A stretch of 45,878 nucleotides of DNA from an uncultured Prevotella sp. GTDB lineage: Bacteria > Bacteroidota > Bacteroidia > Bacteroidales > Bacteroidaceae. Made by a program: the position numbers and the translations under genes. Location: assembly GCA_905234145.1 (NCBI GenBank), contig CAJOGK010000018.1:1-45878 (forward strand). Reading direction: 5' to 3'. The notes under the pieces were generated by a model. That model did not search any database and was not told the DNA's origin. It worked only from the letters and a program-made list of their open reading frames with translations. Shown here piece after piece: positions 18,888-27,023 of the stretch (position 1 is the first letter of the stretch; the number at the start of each line of letters is the position of its first letter).

Positions 18888-21800
18888 TTAGAATGTAATG
18901 TTAGCACCCACGGTGAAAGAACGGGTATGAGGATACTGGTCGCGGTTGTCATAACCAGGAGCCAGGCCAGAGGTTGACACCTCGGGATCGACACCCTTGT
19001 AACCAGTGATGGTAAGTGCGTTGTTGACGGATCCGTAAACGCGGATAGAGTTGATAAACTTACAAACATTACGGAAACGATAACCAAGCGTGATATTGTC
19101 GATTTTCCAGTAATCACCGTTTTCTACATAATAGCTGTTGAACTCCTCAGCACAGCCGGTATTGAGCAATGCCTTGCCAAACACCTTGTCGTAGGCTGAC
19201 TTCAGACGGTTCCAGTCCTGACGGCTACGGTTCTCGTAGAACATACGTGCACAGTTGATAATCTGGAATCCGAAGGCACCACGCATGTTGACAGAGAGAT
19301 CCCAATCCTTGTAGCGGAAGGTGTTGTTGAAACCAAGATGCCACTTGGGAAGTCCGTTACCCAGCACCTTCTTATCCTCGAACGAGTGCGTAAAGTCATC
19401 ATAGCCCACAAGCTGGCCGTCCTTATTCTCATAAATCCATTTGCCGTTTTCGTCAACATCCACAACCTTGAAGCCATAGATTTCGCCTACAGGGTGCCCG
19501 ATGCGTACGATATGTGATTCTGTCTTTACAGGCTCCTGAATCCAACCCGACATGAAGTAGTCGCTAGAGGCCTGATAGAGTTCGTTGGAGAGACTCTTCA
19601 GCTTGTTGGTGTTCGTAGAGAACGTTACGGTGCTGTTCCACTCGAACTTCTGAGTCTTGACGGGGATGGCGTTTACCATGACCTCGAGACCAGAGTTACT
19701 CATCTCACCCACGTTGGCACGCGTTGTGGTGTAGAGGTTTGGAGGTGAAGGAACAGAGTAGTCATAGAGCAGACCCTTGATAAGACGGTAATACCAGTCG
19801 ATAGATACGTTAATGCGATAGTTCAGTACACTGAAGTCTACACCTACATCATACTCGTGCTTTTCCTCCCACTTCAGGTAGGGGTTAGCGTTCTGTGTAG
19901 GCTGGAGTGCCTGTATCCACTGACCATTATAATAATAGTAGTCGCCATAGCCGAGCATCGACTTACCGAGGAACGACTGGCTGGGCTGAGAACCCGTCAC
20001 ACCGTAACCTGCACGCAACTTGATATCGTCGAATACCTTCTGGTTTTCCATAAACTTCTCCTCAGTGATGCGCCATCCCAGTGATACAGATGGGAAAGTA
20101 CCCCAAGGCTTTTCAGTACCAGCGAGTTGGCTGGCTGCCTCATGACGGATGCTGGCCATCAGCAAGTAGCGGTTCTTGTAGCTGTAGTTCAAACGACCGA
20201 AGAAACCGATAAGATTGCTCTCCAGCTTATAGCTGTACATATTGGCGAGTCCTTCTTTCAGGGCATTACCAGTGCCGATGTTATGATAGCTATAGAGATC
20301 GGTGGGGAAGTCCCAGTTTTGCTCGTACTGGTTCTCGTAATTCATCTTCTGATAGCTGTAACCAGCGAGTACAGAGAGGTTATGATCGCCAAAAGTCTTG
20401 CGGAACTGTGCGGTGATTTCAAGCAGCTTGGTCATATCTGTGCTGGCACCTGTAGCAGCATAGCCGTTACGTCCGTCGCGCAGGGTAGAGATATGATTCT
20501 TGGTCTCATAATAACCGCCATACTGATGCGTCTTGTCGTAAGAGAGCAGTGCCTTGAACGACAGTTCCTGAATGGGGTTGAAGGTAATGTTGGCATTTAC
20601 ACGCAATTGGGTGATATCCTGCTTACCATCTGACTCGTAGAGACGTGCCACAGGGTTGTCGTATTCGAAGATACCCGTGTTCTCATACCAGCTGTCGTCG
20701 GGATTCTTGACGGGTTCTGTAGGATTGTGAATCAATGCCTGGCGATAGCAATAGGTATTGAAACTGCCGCCATCAGAGGTAGAGGTATAGCCAGTCTGGT
20801 TGCCAAGGATGCTGAAGTTCAGCAAGAGCTTGTCGTTAAACATATTGTGGTTAACCTCTGCACGACCCTGGAACTCTTGTTTGTCAGAGCGCTTGAAGAT
20901 ACCCTGAACGCTACGATAGTTCAGGTTGAATACGTAGTTTGTCTTTTGTGTACCGCCCTTGAACGAGAGGTTATGTACATGACTGAACGGTGTGCGGGTA
21001 ATCTCGTCGAGCCAGTCGGTATTGCTGCCTTTATCCCACGATGCATCGCGCAGTCCGGCACTGATCTGTTGGCGATAGTCGTCAGCATTGCAGAAGTCCA
21101 GACGCTTGGCTATTGTCTGAGTGCTCAGATAGCCACTATACTCCACGTGGTTGATATTGTCGCCCTTGGCTTTCTTGGTAGTGATGAGTACGACACCGTT
21201 GGTACCGCGCGAACCGTAGATGGCTGCAGCAGAACCGTCCTTCAGCACGTCGATGCTCTCGATATCCTCAGGGGCTACAGTATTGAAGTCGCCTGGCACA
21301 CCATCGATCAGGATAAGCGGATTGGTGCTGGCACCGAGGATGGTGGTGTTACCACGGAGCGAAATCTCGGTTTTTCCTGTGGGGTCGCCACTGGGATTGG
21401 TTACAGAGAGACCTGCAATCTTACCCTGAATCAGCTGACCGGCATCGTTGATGGCGCCCTGGGTGAAGTCTTCGCTTTTCACGCTTCCTACAGAGCTGGT
21501 GATATCGCCCTTCTTCTGAGTACCGTAACCTACGACTACCACTTCGTTCAGCACATTATTGTCTTCTTTCAAAGTAATCTGAAGTTTGTGGCGCCCTTTA
21601 ACGGCAATCTCCTGACTGGCGCTACCGATGTAAGATACCACGATGATGGCATCAGCAGGAACGGAGAGGGTAAAATTACCGTCGTAGTCGGTTACCACAC
21701 CATTGGTCGTACCTTTTTCCATGATACTGGCACCGATAACGCTCTCGCCAAGCTCATCCTTCACATTACCTGTGACGGCAATAGTATTGGCCTGTGACTT

Positions 21801-22100
21801 CTTGGGAACGATGACAATCTGGTAATCCTTTACCTCATAACTGTAGTCGGTGCTCTTCAGCAGTTCCTTGATCACTTCAAGAACGCTCTTGTTCTTCTGG
21901 TTCAAGACAACTTGCTTGTTGACATCAATCTGAGAGGAGTTGTAAGCAATCTTGTAATTACTTACCGATTCGATTTTCTCAAATGCCTGTTTCAGAGTTA
22001 CTCTTTCATTGTTGAAAGAAACGTTCTGGGCATTCAGAGACAGCGTGCCAGCCAGTAACATGGCTGCCATCAGCTTCAGGATGCGATTCTTCTTTTTCAT
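18888..22100 (-). CDS. SusC-type TonB-dependent transducer with N-terminal STN domain
   Basis: The 1070-residue protein has a signal peptide ending LNAQN. A secretin/TonB N-terminal (STN) domain of ~75 residues follows (LKQAFEKIESVSNYKIAY ... YQIVIVPKK), then the carboxypeptidase-like domain, the plug (LNEVVVVGYG, DVLKDGSAAAIYG) and a barrel ending GANITF. STN domains contact a FecR anti-sigma factor in the periplasm, so substrate binding can be reported to the ECF sigma factor. Exactly such a pair is encoded just upstream. I start it at ATG 22100: a longer frame from 22151 adds 17 residues ahead of the MKKKNRILKL signal peptide and is not convincing. Confidence 0.95.
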   Translation of the reverse strand: MKKKNRILKLMAAMLLAGTLSLNAQNVSFNNERVTLKQAFEKIESVSNYKIAYNSSQIDVNKQVVLNQKNKSVLEVIKELLKSTDYSYEVKDYQIVIVPKKSQANTIAVTGNVKDELGESVIGASIMEKGTTNGVVTDYDGNFTLSVPADAIIVVSYIGSASQEIAVKGRHKLQITLKEDNNVLNEVVVVGYGTQKKGDITSSVGSVKSEDFTQGAINDAGQLIQGKIAGLSVTNPSGDPTGKTEISLRGNTTILGASTNPLILIDGVPGDFNTVAPEDIESIDVLKDGSAAAIYGSRGTNGVVLITTKKAKGDNINHVEYSGYLSTQTIAKRLDFCNADDYRQQISAGLRDASWDKGSNTDWLDEITRTPFSHVHNLSFKGGTQKTNYVFNLNYRSVQGIFKRSDKQEFQGRAEVNHNMFNDKLLLNFSILGNQTGYTSTSDGGSFNTYCYRQALIHNPTEPVKNPDDSWYENTGIFEYDNPVARLYESDGKQDITQLRVNANITFNPIQELSFKALLSYDKTHQYGGYYETKNHISTLRDGRNGYAATGASTDMTKLLEITAQFRKTFGDHNLSVLAGYSYQKMNYENQYEQNWDFPTDLYSYHNIGTGNALKEGLANMYSYKLESNLIGFFGRLNYSYKNRYLLMASIRHEAASQLAGTEKPWGTFPSVSLGWRITEEKFMENQKVFDDIKLRAGYGVTGSQPSQSFLGKSMLGYGDYYYYNGQWIQALQPTQNANPYLKWEEKHEYDVGVDFSVLNYRINVSIDWYYRLIKGLLYDYSVPSPPNLYTTTRANVGEMSNSGLEVMVNAIPVKTQKFEWNSTVTFSTNTNKLKSLSNELYQASSDYFMSGWIQEPVKTESHIVRIGHPVGEIYGFKVVDVDENGKWIYENKDGQLVGYDDFTHSFEDKKVLGNGLPKWHLGFNNTFRYKDWDLSVNMRGAFGFQIINCARMFYENRSRQDWNRLKSAYDKVFGKALLNTGCAEEFNSYYVENGDYWKIDNITLGYRFRNVCKFINSIRVYGSVNNALTITGYKGVDPEVSTSGLAPGYDNRDQYPHTRSFTVGANITF

Positions 22101-22198
22101 CTTAGTTACAATTAATGCTAGATAATTGGGTTTATATGAAAAAGACAGCATAATACGGGCTTATACCCAATCAAAAAGCGTTAAAGAAGTTTAAAAGG

Positions 22199-23185
22199 CT
22201 ATTCGATATAAATGTCCTTACCTTTAATCTGATAATTAAGATCAGGAATGAGCATTCGCAGAATATCCATCACCTTCTCGATCGAGTCGTCGGGATTGAA
22301 ATGGGCACGAATGGTCTGTTCGCTGTGCTTGTTATTCATCAGATGGATGGTGACGTCGTATCTGCGCTCAATCTGTTCAATGGCAGAGCCGAATGTGATG
22401 TCATTGAAATAGAGCGCACCAGAGCGCCAGGATAAGTAGTTATCTATATTCACACGGGTAATCGTCACTTCACCCGTCTTGGCATCGTAGGTCAACTGGT
22501 CGTTTGGACTCAGGATATAGGGCTTCTCTTTCTTCTCTACATCAATCTGTACAGCTCCCGATTCCAAAGTCGCTGTGATGATGTGGTCGTTAGGATAGGC
22601 GTAGAGGTTGAAGGTGGTACCCAACACTTTCAGGCGCACCTGATTCACGTCTACGATAAACGGCTGCTGTGGGTTCTTGGTTACTTCGAAATAAGCTTCA
22701 CCCGTCAGGCAAACGTTACGTTCCTTTGCCACGAAGCGCGATGGGTAGATAAGCGTACTGCCACCATTGAGCCATACTTTCGAACTGTCGGGCAGCGTGA
22801 TGAGTTCGCGCTGGCCGTAAGCTGTGAATTTATGCACAAAGCTGACATCTTCGTAACCGTTTGACTGGTTTTGGCCTTGCTGGTAGAACCAGAACGATGC
22901 GCCAAGGAGCAGGATGGGAATCGCCCAGATGGCCGCTATTCGCAGCCATATAGGTAACTGTACCTGTTTGGGCTTTACGGAAAGTCGCTCGTTCGTGCGT
23001 ATCCAAGCCTGGTCTACTTTAGCTTTGTCCATGTGTTGGCCGTCCAATTCGTCCCATACTTCACGCATAGCAGGCTCTGCTTCTTCCCCAGCCTGCACAA
23101 TCCTTTGCCGGGCTTTTGAAGCGAGCTCCTCAGATACTTCATGACCTGAAAAGAACTTTATGATATGACGGATATATTTGCTCAT
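22199..23185 (-). CDS. FecR-type anti-sigma factor
   Basis: The 328-residue inner-membrane protein has a ~75-residue cytoplasmic part that would hold the sigma factor, one membrane helix (~79-101, PIWLRIAAIWAIPILLLG) and a periplasmic FecR domain (YGQRELITLPDSSKVWLNGGSTLIYPSRF, LTGEAYFEVTKNPQQPFIV, VRLKVLGTTFNLYAYP). The C-terminal DUF4974-like end (ALYFNDITFGSAIEQIERRY) contacts the STN domain of the partner SusC. It lies between the sigma gene (39 bases) and susC, so the three form one signalling operon. Length and order are normal. Confidence 0.93.
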   Translation of the reverse strand: MSKYIRHIIKFFSGHEVSEELASKARQRIVQAGEEAEPAMREVWDELDGQHMDKAKVDQAWIRTNERLSVKPKQVQLPIWLRIAAIWAIPILLLGASFWFYQQGQNQSNGYEDVSFVHKFTAYGQRELITLPDSSKVWLNGGSTLIYPSRFVAKERNVCLTGEAYFEVTKNPQQPFIVDVNQVRLKVLGTTFNLYAYPNDHIITATLESGAVQIDVEKKEKPYILSPNDQLTYDAKTGEVTITRVNIDNYLSWRSGALYFNDITFGSAIEQIERRYDVTIHLMNNKHSEQTIRAHFNPDDSIEKVMDILRMLIPDLNYQIKGKDIYIE

Positions 23186-23224
23186 TTTCTACCTTTTATT
23201 ATATAATGACATGAAAAACCGTTA

Positions 23225-23782
23225 TTACACCCAATTCAACAATAGCAAAATAAGAATCTTTAGCATTTTCCGTATTTCTCCGAGTGCTAAGTTCAGATGG
23301 TTCTCCACTGTTTTCTTCTGTAGTCCCAGTCTTTCAGCTATCTCGTCGTTGCTCAGTCCCTGCTCGCGGCTCATACGGTAAACAGTCTGTCGCTGGGTAG
23401 GCATATTCTCTACAATCATGTCTATCAGCAGTTGTAGGTCTTGCGCCTCAATCTCTTGCTGAGCCGAATGATGGTTAGCTTCAAGATCCCTAACGGTGGA
23501 GATGTCTATCGTAAACGCCTTTTGCGAGGCGATATAGTTTAGCACGGTGTTCTTGGTGATGGTGTAAAGGTAGGCATCGAGGTCGTGTACATTTGCCAAT
23601 TTCTCCCTGTGCGTCCAGAGTTTGATAAATACCGTCTGGCTATTGTCTTCTGCATCGTGCGTATTTTTCAGGAACCCCATGGCAAAAGCAAATACCTTTG
23701 GATAGAAGGCGACAAATACCTGATGGAAAGCTTGATGGCTTCCCTGCTGCAACGATTTTATCACATCTTCGCCTATCTCCAT
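23225..23782 (-). CDS. ECF (sigma-70 family) RNA polymerase sigma factor
   Basis: The 185-residue protein has region 2 (FYPKVFAFAMGFLKNTHDAED, then FIKLWTHREKL) and region 4 with a helix-turn-helix (QGLSNDEIAERLGLQKKTVENHLN), the standard layout of Bacteroidota ECF sigma factors. It should direct transcription of the downstream susC-susD-GH127 genes when released by FecR. Its own promoter at 23809-23840 is a full house-keeping type one, so basal sigma level does not depend on itself. The start ATG 23782 gives the usual short N-terminus. Confidence 0.95.
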   Translation of the reverse strand: MEIGEDVIKSLQQGSHQAFHQVFVAFYPKVFAFAMGFLKNTHDAEDNSQTVFIKLWTHREKLANVHDLDAYLYTITKNTVLNYIASQKAFTIDISTVRDLEANHHSAQQEIEAQDLQLLIDMIVENMPTQRQTVYRMSREQGLSNDEIAERLGLQKKTVENHLNLALGEIRKMLKILILLLLNWV

Positions 23783-23808
23783 TTACCAATTAGTTAGTTA
23801 TATGATTG

Positions 23809-23840
23809 CAAAGGTACGATTATTCCTTCAAACTTCCAAA
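23809..23840 (-). promoter_or_regulatory. Bacteroidota promoter of the ECF sigma operon
   Basis: On the minus strand, TTTG (23840-23837), a 20-base gap and TACCTTTG (23816-23809) match the consensus TTTG-N19-21-TAnnTTTG. The box ends 26 bases before the sigma ATG. Confidence 0.8.
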
Positions 23841-24005
23841 TAATATACGGAAATTGTAGAAAATTGCTTTGAAGAACAAGACAGTGCGACATATCCAGAA
23901 GGCATTTTGAAAAGTGACGCAGGATTGCAGCCTATGGCGCAACAACTCACATAGAAAAACACGAAAAGACTTTGACCTGTACGGTCGAAATAACTTGCTC
24001 AAAAA

Positions 24006-24037
24006 TTTGGAGAAATAGATTTTTTGTGCTATCTTTG
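24006..24037 (+). promoter_or_regulatory. Bacteroidota promoter of the small lipoprotein gene
   Basis: TTTG at 24006-24009, a 20-base gap and TATCTTTG at 24030-24037 fit the consensus exactly. The ATG lies 36 bases downstream. Confidence 0.8.
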
Positions 24038-24073
24038 TCGCCATATAAATATTACAGATAAAATAAAACGTAT

Positions 24074-24424
24074 ATGAAAAAGGTGTTATTATGGATGCTC
24101 GCCGCCATCCTGATCTGTGGCTTGAATGTGTTCTCATCGTGTATAGGCTCTGACAATCCAGTAAGTTCAGATCCTGTGAGTAGTCTCTCCAGTATGATTA
24201 TCGGCAAGTGGATAGATGTCGAGTTTGACGGGCAGCCCGTGCAGACCTCCTACAAGTCGGTTGTTACCTTCGTCTCACCCACCAAGGCTATCTTCAGCAT
24301 TTCAAAGACCAACTTCACAGAGACACAAATCAGATGGTCAGACCGTCGCGAGTGCGACGTCAAGATTTCTGGCAACACGGTTACCCTGACCTGTCATCCT
24401 GATGACAATCCCAGTATTACGTGA
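24074..24424 (+). CDS. Small hypothetical lipoprotein, probably truncated
   Basis: This 116-residue protein has a clear lipoprotein signal (LNVFSSC, lipid on Cys23). A short beta-rich stretch follows (IIGKWIDVEFDGQPVQ, VVTFVSPTKAIFSI, NTVTLTCHP), reminiscent of the first strands of lipocalin-like lipoproteins of Prevotella. It stops abruptly after NPSIT without a recognisable C-terminal half, and the downstream sequence holds no continuing frame of any length. I read it as a shortened form of a longer lipoprotein, but a genuine short protein is possible. The promoter is intact. Function unknown. Confidence 0.55.
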   Translation: MKKVLLWMLAAILICGLNVFSSCIGSDNPVSSDPVSSLSSMIIGKWIDVEFDGQPVQTSYKSVVTFVSPTKAIFSISKTNFTETQIRWSDRRECDVKISGNTVTLTCHPDDNPSIT

Positions 24425-24533
24425 GATCCTAAAGAACTGCGACATGTCGTTGGTCATCATAATTAGAGAATAACCATTAAGCGACAATCCGCTTACAGAA
24501 CATTTCGTTCTAAGGCACTATATAAAAAAACAA

Positions 24534-24563
24534 AGGCCCCGTAGAAATCACTCTACGAGGCTT
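24534..24563 (+). terminator. Terminator-like hairpin
   Basis: AGGCCCCGTAGA and TCTACGAGGCTT pair over 12 positions with one C/A mismatch, around an AATCAC loop. It lies about 110 bases after the small lipoprotein gene. There is no strong T-run, so terminator is a moderate call. Confidence 0.5.
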
Positions 24564-24597
24564 AAACACTAGGTGTTAATAGAAAATATTTCAGAAA

Positions 24598-24686
24598 TTT
24601 ACTGCCACACTGCCACAATCTCTTTGAATCGTCCTTAAATACAGGCATTCTGAGGTCGTGGCAGATGTGTGGCAGATGGCAGTAAA
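24598..24686. repeat. Inverted repeat built from TGCCAC/GTGGCA units
   Basis: The left arm (TTTACTGCCACACTGCCACA, 24598-24617) and the right arm (24668-24686) are reverse complements apart from a one-base indel and one mismatch. GTGGCAGAT also occurs twice directly, at 24658 and 24669. The arms are 50 bases apart. Confidence 0.65.
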
Positions 24687-24753
24687 TATGCAAATTAGCC
24701 TTTTTGCGCTTCATGTCTTTTGTTTGTAGTTGATGATTAGAATGGTACTTTTA

Positions 24754-24863
24754 TGCGTTTTCTATGTCAGAAAACATCGTTTTCTCTCATAGAAAATATG
24801 CTTTTCTGATTCAGAAAATAGTATATTCTCGAATAGATACTTCTATTTTCTACCTTGGAAAAC
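24754..24863. repeat. Tandem array of five 22-bp palindromic units
   Basis: Units start at 24754, 24776, 24798, 24820 and 24842, exactly 22 bases apart. Each follows TTTTCT-N5-AGAAAA with flanking AT/CG; unit four is the most degenerate and unit five has a changed right half-site. The conserved half-sites are separated by variable centres, as in binding sites for a dimeric protein or in small hairpins, not as in a slippage repeat. Confidence 0.75.
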
Positions 24864-24998
24864 AGCATTTTTGGCGTAATTTACTGAAAGACACCTTTTA
24901 TAATTTCACTGTCACCTACCACACGTAAGATCTGATGTCCATGTTCACGAAGTTTCAGAACTTAGTGCTCATAGAAAGATAAGTTTCTTGGGATAATA

Positions 24999-25030
24999 TT
25001 TGGAAGATTCGCGCAAAATAGTTATCTTTG
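24999..25030 (+). promoter_or_regulatory. Bacteroidota promoter of the response regulator-phosphatase operon
   Basis: TTTG at 24999-25002, 20 bases, then TATCTTTG at 25023-25030 fit the consensus exactly. A start of transcription near 25037 would place the small frame at 25054 first in the message. Confidence 0.8.
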
Positions 25031-25053
25031 TGGCTGGAAACAGTAATTAAGGT

Positions 25054-25128
25054 ATGAAGATTAGAATTACAGAACGTGAAGACCGTGCTCGATCTGGGCG
25101 GATTCTTAATGCTTTTTGAGCATGATTA
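25054..25128 (+). pseudogene. Possible remnant of a STAS-domain anti-sigma antagonist gene
   Basis: The first ATG after the promoter encodes a 21-residue frame ending at 25119. Its start, MKIRITERED, looks like the first strand of STAS proteins. A second frame across the same bases reads NVKTVLDLGGFLMLFEHD and stops at 25128; it resembles the end of STAS domains (V..VLD..GF..). A large internal deletion that joined the two ends out of frame would explain both. RsbU-like phosphatases such as the next gene normally act on a STAS protein, often a neighbour. The resemblance is judged by eye over short stretches; a leader peptide is the alternative. Confidence 0.3.
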
Positions 25129-25135
25129 AATAATT

Positions 25136-26302
25136 ATGGCTGCAATAAAGATATTGAGCGTTGACGATGAGGCGCCTATTGAGTTACTGATGAAACAGTA
25201 CTTCAGGCGCAAGATCAAGGCCGGTGAGTATGAGTTTCTCTTTGCCCGTAATGGTGCTGAGGCGCTGATGGTATTGGAAAACAACCCCGACATTGAGATT
25301 ATCCTTTGCGATATCAATATGCCCGAGATGGACGGCCTGACGCTGCTGTCGAAGGTGAACGAGATGCGGAATCCTGCCTTGCGCGTGATCATGGTGAGTG
25401 CATACGGTGATATGAAGAATATCCGTCAGGCGATGAACAACGGCGCTTTCGACTTTGCCACAAAGCCCATTGACATGGAGGATCTGAGTCGGACAATTGA
25501 AAAGGCCATCGAACAGATACATTATGTGCATGAGTCGCAAAAGGAGCACACACAGTTGTTATCCCTGAAAGTAGACCTTACCTCTGCCAGTGAAATCCAG
25601 CAGTATTTCCTGCCAAGGGTTTTCCCGCCGTTCCCAGAGGACAGCGACAAACTGGACATCTTTGCCTCGATGGAAGCTGCAAAGGATGTCGGTGGCGACT
25701 TTTATGACTTTTTCCGTATCGACGAAGACCGTATGGCCCTGGTCATAGGCGATGTATGCGGTAAGGGTATTCCCGCAGCCCTGTTCATGGTGCTCAGTCA
25801 GACGATTATCCGCTCAAAGGCTTCGCAATATACCAGTGCTGCTGAATGTATGACGGAGGCCAACCACCTCTTGGCGTCCTATTCGGTAGAGTCGATGTTC
25901 GTGACCGTATTCTATGTCATCTACAATACGAAGACGGGCCAGGTCACCTACTGCAATGCCGGGCACAATCCGCCACACATCTTGCGAGCTGATGGCACGG
26001 TAGAGAGATTGCCGAAGACCAAAAACGTGATCGTTGGTGTCTACGATGGGGTGAAGTACAAGGAAGATACTTTGCAATTGGAGCACGGCGACACCTTGGT
26101 GATGTTTACCGATGGTGTGACTGAGGCCAGGAATCAGGCCCGTGAGGAATTCGGCACAGAGCGGTTGAACTACATGCTCAGTGGTCTCGCTAATACAAAT
26201 TGCAGGCAGATGGTTGAAACCGTCAAGGCAGGTCTCGCCACCTTTGTGGATGGTGCTGAACAGCATGACGACATTACAATGCTGGTAATAAAGAGAAAGT
26301 GA
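25136..26302 (+). CDS. Response regulator with PP2C-type (RsbU/SpoIIE) phosphatase output
   Basis: This 388-residue cytoplasmic protein has an N-terminal receiver (Asp10-Asp11, phospho-acceptor Asp59 in LCDINMPEMDG, Lys110 in TKP), a short helical linker (~120-160) and a C-terminal SpoIIE/RsbU phosphatase. Metal-binding signatures of the latter are VGGDFYD, IGDVCGKGIPAALFM, FTDGVTEARN and HDDITMLVI. Such proteins dephosphorylate an anti-sigma antagonist or another phosphoprotein in response to a histidine kinase. No kinase, STAS protein or RsbW is encoded intact nearby, so the partners must be elsewhere. A possible STAS remnant precedes it. It forms an operon with the DUF4923-like gene 21 bases downstream. 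Confidence 0.92.
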   Translation: MAAIKILSVDDEAPIELLMKQYFRRKIKAGEYEFLFARNGAEALMVLENNPDIEIILCDINMPEMDGLTLLSKVNEMRNPALRVIMVSAYGDMKNIRQAMNNGAFDFATKPIDMEDLSRTIEKAIEQIHYVHESQKEHTQLLSLKVDLTSASEIQQYFLPRVFPPFPEDSDKLDIFASMEAAKDVGGDFYDFFRIDEDRMALVIGDVCGKGIPAALFMVLSQTIIRSKASQYTSAAECMTEANHLLASYSVESMFVTVFYVIYNTKTGQVTYCNAGHNPPHILRADGTVERLPKTKNVIVGVYDGVKYKEDTLQLEHGDTLVMFTDGVTEARNQAREEFGTERLNYMLSGLANTNCRQMVETVKAGLATFVDGAEQHDDITMLVIKRK

Positions 26303-26323
26303 AAAGTTTCATACATAATTAAA

Positions 26324-26962
26324 ATGATGAAAAAGAGAGTAATACTTTTATTGGCGCTGATGGCCGCGATGACGACAAAGGCGCAGACTGTCGGCGAAAT
26401 CACTGACAGTGTAAAGGCTGGTTTGAAGGCTGGCAGTGTGAAGGATGCCGTGAACACCGTGAAGGGTGCCTTCGAAAAGAAATCGGCTGAGGCATCACAG
26501 ATGGTAGGCACATGGACTTTCGTAGAGCCTGCTGTCATGGTGACCAGTGGCAGATTACTGGCCAAGGCTGCCGGTAACCTCGTGGACGACAAACTGGAGA
26601 AGTTGCTCGACGACTACTTCAAACGCTCGAACGTAACACCTCAGAATACCAGTATCACTTTCCGCAAGGACGGCACTTTCAGCCGTTCGGTAGCCGGTCG
26701 CAAAAGGCAGGGTGTTTGGATGGTTGGCGGTGAAAAAGTGTATCTTGGTGTCGACAATGTGCAGACTGCAGCAATGACTTCCCACATGGAGAAAGACACG
26801 CTGACACTGGTTGTCGAGACCTCGCGCATCATGGAGGCATTTCAGGCACTCGGCGCACTCTCCGACAGCAAAACCAACAATGCGCTGATAAAACTATCCA
26901 AGAGCCTGAAGGGCGTAGAAGCCGGATTCGTTCTGGCAAGGAAAAAGAATATTAAGAAGTAA
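26324..26962 (+). CDS. DUF4923-like secreted protein
   Basis: The 212-residue protein has a signal peptide ending TKAQT, an amphipathic N-terminal region (~25-60) and then a lipocalin-like core starting VGTWTFVEPAVMV, with GTFSRSVAGRKRQGVWMVGGEKVYL. It matches my recollection of the DUF4923 family of Bacteroidales, of unknown function. It is co-directional with the response regulator-phosphatase, 21 bases behind, and a perfect hairpin terminator follows. It may therefore be a periplasmic or envelope partner of that regulator, but this is association only. Confidence 0.65.
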   Translation: MMKKRVILLLALMAAMTTKAQTVGEITDSVKAGLKAGSVKDAVNTVKGAFEKKSAEASQMVGTWTFVEPAVMVTSGRLLAKAAGNLVDDKLEKLLDDYFKRSNVTPQNTSITFRKDGTFSRSVAGRKRQGVWMVGGEKVYLGVDNVQTAAMTSHMEKDTLTLVVETSRIMEAFQALGALSDSKTNNALIKLSKSLKGVEAGFVLARKKNIKK

Positions 26963-26968
26963 AGAAAG

Positions 26969-27002
26969 AATCCCTGCCAAGCACCATCGCTTGGCAGGGA
27001 TT
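26969..27002. terminator. Bidirectional intrinsic terminator
   Basis: AATCCCTGCCAAGC and GCTTGGCAGGGATT form a perfect 14-bp stem with an ACCATC loop. It lies between the convergent DUF4923-like and GH115 genes. Confidence 0.85.
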
Positions 27003-27023
27003 AAAGTTTAACTGTATCGATTC

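Larger units (their letters stand above)
24425..24998. other. Gene-free stretch with hairpin, inverted repeat and palindrome array
   Basis: No coding frame of note lies here. In order it holds a hairpin at 24534-24563, a TGCCAC-type inverted repeat at 24598-24686, and five 22-bp palindromic units at 24754-24863. About 135 bases of unremarkable sequence then lead to the promoter at 24999. The density of repeats sets it apart from every other intergenic region in the window. Confidence 0.7.

Noticed and set aside
20727..21797. 356-residue open frame antisense to the STN-type SusC
   Set aside because: Shadow of the strongly biased SusC coding sequence; no plausible start context or domain.
23820..24137. 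105-residue minus-strand frame overlapping the sigma/lipoprotein divergent promoters
   Set aside because: It covers two well-formed divergent promoters and the start of the lipoprotein gene, and shows no domain or coding pattern.
24754..24863. Palindrome array as a CRISPR
   Set aside because: Units abut with no unique spacers of usual length, conserved parts are only 6-7 bases, and no cas gene is near.
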